NCBI GenBank assembly: GCA_041392805.1
Contig: JAWKLJ010000001.1
Coordinates: 3,286,001-3,350,000 of the forward strand
Origin: Saprospiraceae bacterium
GTDB taxonomy: Bacteria; Bacteroidota; Bacteroidia; Chitinophagales; Saprospiraceae
Length of the DNA: 64,000 nt
Direction: 5' to 3'
Within the stretch, counting starts at the first letter, position 1, and each line of letters starts with the position of its first letter. Below the pieces are notes generated by a model. The model worked only from the letters and a program-made list of their open reading frames with translations. It was not told where the DNA came from and made no database searches. The position numbers were made by a program, and so were the translations under genes. This document shows positions 45,469 to 53,260 of this stretch, piece after piece.

Positions 45469-47370
45469 ATGACACTACAGGTAAAAACATTGGCAGAATA
45501 CCAAACAGCTTATCAAAAAAGCGTAGATGACCCTGAAGGATTTTGGGAAGAACAAGCCAACACTTTTCATTGGCGAAAAAAGTGGGATAAAACCTTAAGC
45601 TGGAATTTCACAGGCCCTGATGTCAAATGGTTTGCTGGAGGGAAATTGAATATTACAGAAAACTGTTTAGACAGACACCTTGAAGAAAGGGGCGACCAAG
45701 TGGCTATCCTGTTTGAACCCAATGATCCAAGTAGTCCAAATCAAAGCTATACTTACCGCGCCTTACACGAAGCGGTTTGCAAGGCAGCTAATGCCTTGAA
45801 GGCAAATGGTATAGGCAAGGGCGACCGCGTTTGTTTTTATATGCCGATGGTGCCAGAATTGGCTATTGCTGTATTAGCCTGTGCACGAATTGGCGCCATT
45901 CATTCGGTCGTATTTGCAGGGTTCTCGGCCCAGGCCTTGGCAGATCGAATCAAGGATGCTACCTGCAAGATGGTCATTTGCTCCGACTATAATAACCGGG
46001 GTCCTAAAAGTATCCCTGTAAAACAAGTGGTAGATGATGCCATGAAAATGGGTTGCGATAGCATTGAAACCGTTTTAGTGCACAAGAATACGGGCGAAGC
46101 GGTTACGATGACACCAGGCCTTGACAAATGGTGGCATGAAGAAGTAGATGGGCAAAGCGCCCATTGTCCCGCCGAAGAGATGGATGCAGAAGATATGTTG
46201 TTTATCCTTTACACCTCTGGTTCCACAGGGAAACCCAAAGGTGTTGTGCATACTTGCGGGGGCTATATGGTTTATACCTGTTTCTCTTTTCGCAATGTTT
46301 TTCAATACCAAGACGGTGACATTTATTGGTGCACCGCAGATATTGGTTGGATTACAGGGCATTCTTATATAGTATATGGCCCATTGTTGGCAGGTGCAAC
46401 GACGGTCATGTTTGAAGGCGTTCCTACCTATCCGGATGCTGGCAGATTCTGGGAAGTCTGTGACAAACTTAAGGTCAATCAATTTTATACGGCGCCAACG
46501 GCGATCAGGGCCCTGATGGCCCAAGGAGATGAGTGGGTAGATAAGTATGACCTCAGTACCTTGAAAGTCATAGGCAGCGTTGGCGAACCGATCAACGAGG
46601 AAGCCTGGCATTGGTACAACGAAAAAGTCGGAAAGGGGAAATCGCCAATTGTTGACACTTGGTGGCAAACAGAAACTGGTGGTATTTTAATCACACCGCT
46701 ACCCGGCATAACAGATACCAAACCCTGTTACGCTTCCTACCCCATGCCTGGGATACAGCCCATTTTGGTAGACTCGGAAGGAAAGTTAATTGAGGGCAAT
46801 GATGTAGAAGGACTCTTATGTGTAAAATTCCCCTGGCCTTCCATTCTGCGAACTACTTATGGCGATCACGAGCGCTGTCGAATGACTTATTTTTCCGCCT
46901 TTAAGGATTTGTATTTTACAGGTGATGGCGCTAGGCGAGACAAAGATGGCCGGTACCGAATTATTGGTCGGGTAGATGATGTAATCAACGTTTCTGGTCA
47001 CCGCATGGGCACAGCTGAGGTTGAAAATGCCCTTAATGAGCATCCCAATATTGTAGAATCCGCTGTAGTAGGTTACCCGCACGATATTAAGGGGCAGGGG
47101 ATTTATGCTTATGTCATTTTGGGGCATCCGGTAAGTGACGAAGAAGCCTTCCGCAAGGAGGTTTTAGCCGTTGTCGTCAAAGAAATAGGCCCCATTGCCA
47201 AACCCGATAAGATCCAGATCGTTAGCGGGCTACCCAAAACCCGGTCAGGGAAAATTATGCGACGTATCCTAAGGAAGGTCGCATCCAGTGATGCGGAAAA
47301 CCTGGGTGATATTTCTACCCTATTAAACCCTGAAGTAGTAGAAGAAATAAAAACAGGCGCGTTGGTTTAG
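45469..47370 (+). CDS. acs: Acetyl-CoA synthetase
   Basis: 633 residues. Domain order and motifs of AMP-forming acetyl-CoA synthetase: N-terminal FWEEQANTFHWRKKWD, AMP-binding TSGSTGKPKG, the acetate pocket WWQTETGG with its double Trp (as in Salmonella Acs W414), the hinge GRVDDVINVSGHR and the C-terminal active-site lysine KTRSGKIMRR (Lys of the PxxxSGK motif, a known acetylation target). It converts acetate, ATP and CoA to acetyl-CoA in the cytoplasm. Located right after the DUF4212/symporter pair, so together they take up and activate acetate. The glucarate dehydratase gene starts 14 bp after its stop, suggesting cotranscription. Confidence 0.96.
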   Translation: MTLQVKTLAEYQTAYQKSVDDPEGFWEEQANTFHWRKKWDKTLSWNFTGPDVKWFAGGKLNITENCLDRHLEERGDQVAILFEPNDPSSPNQSYTYRALHEAVCKAANALKANGIGKGDRVCFYMPMVPELAIAVLACARIGAIHSVVFAGFSAQALADRIKDATCKMVICSDYNNRGPKSIPVKQVVDDAMKMGCDSIETVLVHKNTGEAVTMTPGLDKWWHEEVDGQSAHCPAEEMDAEDMLFILYTSGSTGKPKGVVHTCGGYMVYTCFSFRNVFQYQDGDIYWCTADIGWITGHSYIVYGPLLAGATTVMFEGVPTYPDAGRFWEVCDKLKVNQFYTAPTAIRALMAQGDEWVDKYDLSTLKVIGSVGEPINEEAWHWYNEKVGKGKSPIVDTWWQTETGGILITPLPGITDTKPCYASYPMPGIQPILVDSEGKLIEGNDVEGLLCVKFPWPSILRTTYGDHERCRMTYFSAFKDLYFTGDGARRDKDGRYRIIGRVDDVINVSGHRMGTAEVENALNEHPNIVESAVVGYPHDIKGQGIYAYVILGHPVSDEEAFRKEVLAVVVKEIGPIAKPDKIQIVSGLPKTRSGKIMRRILRKVASSDAENLGDISTLLNPEVVEEIKTGALV

Positions 47371-47384
47371 CCTCCCTTCAATAT

Positions 47385-48689
47385 ATGAAAATAAAAGACT
47401 TTAGAATCCATCCGATAGCAATTGCCGACCCTCCATTGAGAAGTTCGTATGGCTTGCATCAACCTTATGCCTTGCGCACCATTATCGAACTAGAAAGCCA
47501 TGATGGGATCATTGGTATCAACGAAACCTATGGCGGGGAAAGTCAGGTTCAGGCCTTGGAACAACTGCGTTCCAAAGTCATTGGTGCAGACCCTTTTAAG
47601 CTAATTGGGTTGTTGCGCCCCGATCGCCAGGAGGACGCCACCGGCATAGAAGCTTCTCAAACCTATTTAGTGCCAGGCGAAAACCCACTTGACATAGCTG
47701 CACGCACTTATGCTGCAATGGAGGTGGCCTGCCTTGATTTGATTGGAAAAACCCTTGGATACCCGGTTTGTGACTTGATCGGAGGGAGGGTACGCGATAA
47801 AGTACCCTTTTCTGCTTATCCGTTTTACAAACATGCCGGCGGGGGAGGTGAAGGCGATGATTCGCGAGAAGACGAGTATGGCGAAGCCTTGTCGCCCGAA
47901 GCTTTGGTAGCACAAGTAAAAAACATGTTTGCCAAATATGGTTTTAAATCGGTTAAGTTTAAAGCGGGTGTACTGGAGCCGGCCTTGGAGATAGAGACCA
48001 TCAAGCTTTTGTTTAAAACATATGGCCCAGCGGTCCCCTTACGCATTGATCCTAATTCGGCCTGGACGGTGGCAACCTCCATTGAGGTTGGTAAGGCCTT
48101 GGCAGAGGAGCTGTCGCAGGGCGGGTATTTAGAAGACCCTACCGCAGGGCTAGATGGAATGGGGGCTGTCAGAAAAGGGCTGCTAGAAATTGGTATTGAT
48201 GTTCCTTTAGCAAGTAATGTCGCCATCACTTCTTTTTCGGATATTCCAACATCCGTTTCGATGGATGCCGTACAAGTCATTTTATGCGATCATCATTACT
48301 GGGGTGGTATGCGAAACGTACAACACCTGGCCAAACTGGCCGAGACCTTCGGCATTGGGCTGTCTATGCATTCCAATAGTCACCTGGGCGTATCCCTCAT
48401 GGCAATGGCCCACGTGGCTGCCGCTACACCCCATCTAACGTATGATTGCGACACCCACTATCCCTGGCAATCGGCCGAAGATGAAGTCGTATTAGGCGGT
48501 AGAATCCCGATTGTTGATGGCTGTGTAGAAGTTACCGATAAACCGGGCCTAGGGGTCTCGCTAGACTATGAGCAACTCGAAAAAGGAAAAGAACGTTACC
48601 GCAAAGTCCCCTATCGCAAAAGAGATGATGTAGCTGAAATGCGCAAACACGTGGATCCCCATTGGGAGCGTATCCTGCCCAGGTGGTAA
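47385..48689 (+). CDS. gudD: Glucarate dehydratase (enolase superfamily)
   Basis: 434 residues. Active-site residues agree with the glucarate dehydratase subgroup: KFK (K191, K193), metal ligands D222 (RIDPNSAW) and E250 (YLEDP), the third ligand N278 (LASNVAIT, Asn instead of Glu is diagnostic of this subgroup), D302 (CDHHYWGG) and H329 (MHSNSHLG). N224 is also conserved. It dehydrates D-glucarate (and L-idarate) to 5-keto-4-deoxyglucarate. The next gene is an HpcH/HpaI aldolase that could cleave this product. An insertion rich in Gly and acidic residues occurs at about 150-166 (KHAGGGGEGDDSREDEYG). Confidence 0.93.
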   Translation: MKIKDFRIHPIAIADPPLRSSYGLHQPYALRTIIELESHDGIIGINETYGGESQVQALEQLRSKVIGADPFKLIGLLRPDRQEDATGIEASQTYLVPGENPLDIAARTYAAMEVACLDLIGKTLGYPVCDLIGGRVRDKVPFSAYPFYKHAGGGGEGDDSREDEYGEALSPEALVAQVKNMFAKYGFKSVKFKAGVLEPALEIETIKLLFKTYGPAVPLRIDPNSAWTVATSIEVGKALAEELSQGGYLEDPTAGLDGMGAVRKGLLEIGIDVPLASNVAITSFSDIPTSVSMDAVQVILCDHHYWGGMRNVQHLAKLAETFGIGLSMHSNSHLGVSLMAMAHVAAATPHLTYDCDTHYPWQSAEDEVVLGGRIPIVDGCVEVTDKPGLGVSLDYEQLEKGKERYRKVPYRKRDDVAEMRKHVDPHWERILPRW

Positions 48690-48828
48690 AAAGTAACAAG
48701 CAAGGAATCCAATTCCGATCCTGTTCATTGGTATAGCCATTCGTCATTTCACTCTTTTGCTGACTATAATGGAGGCGTAGGTTTATTTACAACGATGTTA
48801 TTAGCTAACCTTTTTCCAATAATTTAAA

Positions 48829-49602
48829 ATGCGTACACTAAAAGACCGCTTAAAAGCGGGAGAGGCTGTCCATGGCTGCTGGCTCAGTTTGGGCTCCTCC
48901 CTGTCTGCCGAAATAGTTGCCAATGCAGGTTTTGACTGGGCCCTAGTGGACCTTGAACACGGCCCAGGGTCAGAACCTACCCTGATCCCCCAGCTACAAG
49001 TATTAGAAAAGACAAGTACTTCTCCGTTGGTTAGAGTGGAAAGTTTTGAGCAAGCGAGGGTGCAACGGGTCCTGGATGCAGGAGTAGAAGGCGTCATGTT
49101 TCCTCGAATCAAAGACGCCGAGGAAGCGAAAAAAGCCATTTCTCATATGTACTATCCGCCCAAAGGTAAAAGGGGGATGGCCGAGATCACTCGAGCCACC
49201 CAGTATGGCAAAAACTTTGAGGGATACGCCGCTTTTGCACAAAAAGAATTGCTGGGGATTATCCAGATTGAAACCAAAACAAGTTTGGACTACTTAGATG
49301 AGATTGCGGCCATTGATGGCGCCGACGTCTTATTTATTGGCCCTTCTGATCTAAGCCTGGCTTTAGGTGTATTCAAACAGTTCGATCATCCCCTTTTCGT
49401 GGCAGCGGTCAAAGCAACAGGGGAGGCGGCGCTAAAGGCAGGTAAGGCAGCGGGCGTACTATTTGGAGATCCTTCGCAATATGATTTTTATTATCAATAT
49501 GGCTTCCGCTTCTTAGCGTGTGGTACAGACATGACTTTCCTAGGTGGAGGAGCTTCTGCTATGGCAAAGGCATTGAATGATCAAAAAGAGAAGAACCAAT
49601 AG
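48829..49602 (+). CDS. HpcH/HpaI family aldolase, probable 5-keto-4-deoxyglucarate aldolase
   Basis: 257 residues, family length. Motifs: GCWLSLGSSLSAEIVANAGFDWALVDLEHGP (substrate and metal region, with D and E before HGP), HMYYPPKGKRGM with the RG motif, IIQIETKTSLDYLDEIAAIDG, DVLFIGPSDLSLALGV containing the pyruvate-binding Asp. Class II, divalent-metal aldolase. In the neighbourhood of glucarate dehydratase the likely substrate is 5-keto-4-deoxyglucarate, giving pyruvate and tartronate semialdehyde, as GarL does. Rhamnonate- or 4-hydroxy-2-oxovalerate-type aldolases cannot be excluded. 139 bp separate it from glucarate dehydratase. Confidence 0.88.
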   Translation: MRTLKDRLKAGEAVHGCWLSLGSSLSAEIVANAGFDWALVDLEHGPGSEPTLIPQLQVLEKTSTSPLVRVESFEQARVQRVLDAGVEGVMFPRIKDAEEAKKAISHMYYPPKGKRGMAEITRATQYGKNFEGYAAFAQKELLGIIQIETKTSLDYLDEIAAIDGADVLFIGPSDLSLALGVFKQFDHPLFVAAVKATGEAALKAGKAAGVLFGDPSQYDFYYQYGFRFLACGTDMTFLGGGASAMAKALNDQKEKNQ

Positions 49603-50023
49603 AGCGATTGAAAACTACAAGCAAATTTCTCCTTATTCTTTTACAAAAACCATTACTTTCCAAACTTTTTTCCTAGTCAAAAGCCTATTTTTCACTACTG
49701 ACCTAAAGAGCAGTGCTTTGCAGATATTGAAAATAAATTACCCCAATTCATTGAACTTATGCCTGATTAGATTCTCGCTCCCTAACGCCAAAAAAGGCAA
49801 TAGGTAAACTCCATTCTCACCAAAAACGAAATCGATAGGGAGGATAAATACACCCGAAAGCTGTTTAAAAGGAAGTCGCGAGGTTGTTATAATTTGTATG
49901 ATAAGATGGATATTTCGTATGAATAGCCACTGATTTATCCTACATTTTTCCCGAAATTGATATTTTTTTAAAAAAACTTGGAGAAAACTTATGGAATTTT
50001 CGCCGTTTTTGCGTCTTAGGTAA
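49603..50023. other. Intergenic stretch, left part of 709 bp before tnaA
   Basis: A/T-rich sequence with no convincing gene; a 76-codon frame overlaps the aldolase end and has no family. It ends where the GC-rich element begins. Confidence 0.4.
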
Positions 50024-50152
50024 GGGGCGGTGGTGAGCGGGGCGCCTCGGGCCTAGACGGGCCCAGACGGGCCTAGACTTTCCAAGTTTTAAAAACTTGG
50101 AAAGTCTAAGTCGCCGGGCCGTCGCCGGGGCGTCGCCGGGGCGCACCGCCCC
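50024..50152. repeat. GC-rich nested palindrome with two sets of short tandem repeats
   Basis: Core palindrome TAGACTTTCCAAGTTTT (50074-50090), one A, AAAACTTGGAAAGTCTA (50092-50108), perfect 17-bp arms. To its left are three 10-bp units, GGGCCTAGAC, GGGCCCAGAC, GGGCCTAGAC, from 50049. To its right are three 11-bp units, GTCGCCGGGCC, GTCGCCGGGGC twice, from 50110. The outermost GGGGCGGTG (50024-50032) and CACCGCCCC (50144-50152) also pair. The whole could fold as a nested hairpin. Strongly GC-rich in an otherwise A/T-leaning region. Confidence 0.92.
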
Positions 50153-50154
50153 CC

Positions 50155-50185
50155 TTGCCCGTCTCGTCCAAAAGTCCTATTTTTA
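50155..50185 (+). promoter_or_regulatory. Predicted Bacteroidota promoter for tryptophanase
   Basis: TTG at 50155-50157, 20 bp, then TATTTTTA at 50178-50185, one mismatch to TAnnTTTG. The leader of about 120 nt contains a direct repeat ATCTATTTATTT twice before the ATG at 50312. The promoter starts 3 bp after the GC-rich palindrome. Confidence 0.45.
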
Positions 50186-50311
50186 CACCATGATTATTTA
50201 CGAACATAGATTTATCAAAAAAAGAGACCCTTTCCTCTTCTAAGGCTTCCCTTCTAAGGACGACTCCGTCCAATACCATCTATTTATTTTATCTAATAAA
50301 TCTATTTATTT

Positions 50312-51694
50312 ATGGAATTGCCAGCTATTCCTCCCTTTAAAACGAAGGTCATTGAGCCCGTCTATTTTCGAACCAAAGCAGAACGCGCACAAAAAATAAA
50401 AGAGGTCCAATATAATTTTTTCAACCTACACAGTGATTGGGTCATTGTTGATCTTATGACCGACTCCGGAACGGGAGCCATGAGCGAACAACAGTGGGCA
50501 GAAATCATGTTGGGGGACGAAAGTTATGCCGGATCGGAATCCTATTTCAAACTAAAAAGAGTGGTAAAAGATATCCTCGGCTTTGAATACCTCGCTCCTA
50601 CACACCAAGGCCGGGCTGCGGAAAACATTCTCTTCTCTGCTACTGTCAAAGCAGGAGATGTAGTGCCAGGAAATGCGCATTTTGATACCACGAAAGGGCA
50701 TATCGAATTCCGAAAAGCAGAGGCAATCGATTGCACCATTGCCGAAGCTTTCAATACAGCGCTATACCACCCGTTTAAAGGCAATATCGATCTCGAGAAA
50801 CTGGAAGCGGTTATTCAAAAGTATGGCCAAGCGCGTATTCCTTTTATCAACATAACCGTTACCTGCAATACAGTTGGGGGCCAGCCCGTTTCGCTGCAAA
50901 ACATCCAAGATACCTGCGCTTTGGCTAAAAAATATGGCATCCCTGTTTATATGGATATTGCCAGGTATGCAGAAAATGCCTACTTTATCAAAGTCCGAGA
51001 GTTGGCCTACCGCGATTGGAGCATCCGGGATATTATAAAGGCCATGTTTAAAGAGGTACAAGTGGTGTGGATGAGTTCAAAAAAAGACGGATTGGTCAAT
51101 ATCGGCGGGTTCATTGCTTTAAATGATGCAGCGTTATATGAGCGGCTAGGCCAGTTTACCATTATTTATGAAGGTTTTTTGACCTATGGCGGCATGAGCG
51201 GGCGAGCAATGGGTGCCCTGGCGGTTGGACTACAAGAAGGTGTCGAGTTTCATTACTTGGACGATCGGGTCAAACAGGTTCAATACTTAGGGCAAAAGCT
51301 TTTGGATCATGGTATCCCGATTCAAGAACCAGTTGGAGGACATGCTTTATATATCGATGCCAAAAAAATGCTACCCCACATTCCTCCTGCGCAATATCCT
51401 GCGCAATTATTAGGCGTAGAAGCCTATATTGAGGGAGGGGTTAGAGGGGTAGAGGTGGGCACACTCCTGGCTGATCGGGACCCAGAAACGGGTAAAGATC
51501 GAATGGCAGAAATGGAGCTCCTTAGGCTAGCCATCCCTCGGCGGGTGTATTCTCAAGCGCACATGGACTATGTTGCCGCCACCCTGGCTAATGTAGCGGA
51601 GCGAAGTCACCACTTAAAAACGGGGTTCCGCATCACAAGACAAGCGAAGATTCTACGACATTTCACCGTGGCGCTGGCTCGTCTCGACGAATAA
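50312..51694 (+). CDS. tnaA: Tryptophanase
   Basis: 460 residues. PLP enzyme of the tryptophanase/tyrosine phenol-lyase family: PLP lysine K258 in MSSKKDG, D215 and R218 in YMDIARYAENAYFIK, N186 in TVTCNTVGGQP. Features pointing to tryptophanase rather than tyrosine phenol-lyase are VEAYIEGGVRGVEVG (where the phenol-lyase has a different SMERG-type sequence) and the terminal LRHFT with His (H450), where the phenol-lyase has Phe. It splits tryptophan to indole, pyruvate and ammonia. It stands alone, without the tnaB permease. Its stop is 2 bp from the stop of the convergent phosphatase gene. Confidence 0.92.
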   Translation: MELPAIPPFKTKVIEPVYFRTKAERAQKIKEVQYNFFNLHSDWVIVDLMTDSGTGAMSEQQWAEIMLGDESYAGSESYFKLKRVVKDILGFEYLAPTHQGRAAENILFSATVKAGDVVPGNAHFDTTKGHIEFRKAEAIDCTIAEAFNTALYHPFKGNIDLEKLEAVIQKYGQARIPFINITVTCNTVGGQPVSLQNIQDTCALAKKYGIPVYMDIARYAENAYFIKVRELAYRDWSIRDIIKAMFKEVQVVWMSSKKDGLVNIGGFIALNDAALYERLGQFTIIYEGFLTYGGMSGRAMGALAVGLQEGVEFHYLDDRVKQVQYLGQKLLDHGIPIQEPVGGHALYIDAKKMLPHIPPAQYPAQLLGVEAYIEGGVRGVEVGTLLADRDPETGKDRMAEMELLRLAIPRRVYSQAHMDYVAATLANVAERSHHLKTGFRITRQAKILRHFTVALARLDE

Positions 51695-51696
51695 AT

Positions 51697-53115
51697 CTAA
51701 TCCTCTCGGCGCTTTTTATAGGCCTCAAATTGCTTTCTAAAAGCGTCCATCTCTTCTTTTGAAAGGCGTTGTTCATAACTTGGAGGCAAATCCAATCTTT
51801 CGGGAATCGCAGCATCTGCACGTTCCCGAAAGATAGTTTTGCCACTAGATTTTTTGACCAGATCAAAGGCATCATATAATTCGCCTGTTACGGTATACGC
51901 TTCAAATTGCAGCGTTTGCTTATCTATTTTTATCAATTGGTACAGCTGTGTATTGGACGCTGCCCGCTGCATCCAATCTTCCATAGCATTGGTATACATT
52001 TTGGGACCACTGACGGAGACCACATATACGGGGCCATTCATGACCGCCCTACGCTGACCGATGGGTATGTTGCCGCCCCGCCCATAAGTGTGGTCATGCC
52101 CTTGCAAGACAAGATCAACATGGTGCTGCTCAAAAAGGGGTTGCAAAAATTCTTGCAATTCTTTGTTATCTCTCCCTTTGGCAGACGAATAGACCGGATG
52201 GTGCATCGTGACAATCGTCCATTTTTGCCTATTTTCAGTCAATATTTGCTCCAACCAGGTTACTTGTGCCTTTCGGTCTTTTTCAGAAGAGAGAAAAGCT
52301 TGCGAATTGATGGAAATAATTCTGGTATTTTGGTAATCCAGGTAGTAGGCGGTCTCCTCCAAGCCCTCCGGCCCATTTTGTGGCAAAGCAAAGGTCGGAC
52401 GCCAATGTATAGATAAGATTCGCTCGCCTCCTGCTGAGGTACGTGCATATTCATGGTTCCCTGGCGTTGCAATACTTGGCATCGTCCCAAATATCCACCC
52501 TCCTGCGTAAAACCATTCGCCCCATTCATGATCGTTATTCGCTTGATTGATCAAATCCCCTGCGTGTAGCAAAAAATTGGCATTTGGCATCTTGCTAAAG
52601 GCCCCTCTGATGGTCCTGGACCAACGGGATTTAAGGTCATTTTGTGCATCCCCAAAATAAAGGAAAGAAAAGGCTTTTTCCCCATCACTTGCCGTTGTAA
52701 AATGGAACCATTCACTCCATAAGGTTTTATCCCCTACCCGATAAGCATATTGGGTATTGGGTGAAAGCCCCGTAAAATTAAGGGCATGATAGTGGGCTGT
52801 GTTTTTGTCCGATTGTAGAAGCGTTGTTGTTGCTTCTACCTCTTTCAACTCGCCGACAATATCTGGAGAGGAAGAGGCGACCATAATTTGCCCAAAAGCT
52901 TTGGTCACCGTAACATCCGTTCGCCAACTGACCGCCTGGCTATGAGCGGGGTCTCCCTCAAAGCTTAGCATGATTCGATCTGGAACTGGGCTGGGAGGGT
53001 AATAGTCTTTAGCCGGATCATATTGTCCATGAACAGATGAGAGAATAAAACAAGCTAAAAATATAGTTAAACCCAAGGATTTCTTAAGCAATAGAACGGG
53101 CGTAGGGTAATTCAT
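51697..53115 (-). CDS. Purple acid phosphatase-like metallophosphoesterase
   Basis: 472 residues. Signal peptide (SLGLTIFLACFILSSVHG, after a charged start). An N-terminal fibronectin-III-like domain (IMLSFEGDPAHSQAVSWRTD, TQYAYRVGD) precedes the metallophosphoesterase domain. The five metal motifs are visible: FGDAQND, AGDLINQ, GNHEY, MHHPVY and GHDHTYGR. This arrangement is typical of plant-type and bacterial purple acid phosphatases with an Fe/Zn or Fe/Mn centre. The usual Tyr ligand (GDxxY) is replaced: FGDAQND has none at that position, so a purple colour is uncertain. Secreted; releases phosphate from organic esters. Convergent with tnaA (2-bp gap). Confidence 0.9.
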   Translation of the reverse strand: MNYPTPVLLLKKSLGLTIFLACFILSSVHGQYDPAKDYYPPSPVPDRIMLSFEGDPAHSQAVSWRTDVTVTKAFGQIMVASSSPDIVGELKEVEATTTLLQSDKNTAHYHALNFTGLSPNTQYAYRVGDKTLWSEWFHFTTASDGEKAFSFLYFGDAQNDLKSRWSRTIRGAFSKMPNANFLLHAGDLINQANNDHEWGEWFYAGGWIFGTMPSIATPGNHEYARTSAGGERILSIHWRPTFALPQNGPEGLEETAYYLDYQNTRIISINSQAFLSSEKDRKAQVTWLEQILTENRQKWTIVTMHHPVYSSAKGRDNKELQEFLQPLFEQHHVDLVLQGHDHTYGRGGNIPIGQRRAVMNGPVYVVSVSGPKMYTNAMEDWMQRAASNTQLYQLIKIDKQTLQFEAYTVTGELYDAFDLVKKSSGKTIFRERADAAIPERLDLPPSYEQRLSKEEMDAFRKQFEAYKKRRED

Positions 53116-53260
53116 TTCGTTTCGTTTTTCGTTTATTAAAACAGGTGCCTTTTCCTACTGCCCAAGTTAATAAACTCCACTAAAGTGCCCAACTTTAAAT
53201 TATTCTTTCATGAATTTAGCCAAAATTCCTAATTTCGAGCGCGTCAACTTAATATTCCTT

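Noticed and set aside
49577..49807. 76-codon plus-strand frame after the aldolase gene
   Set aside because: Overlaps the aldolase end, low-complexity composition and no family features.
50190..50243. 17-codon frame in the tnaA leader that could be a TnaC-like leader peptide
   Set aside because: It has no tryptophan and starts only a few bases after the predicted transcription start, unlike TnaC.
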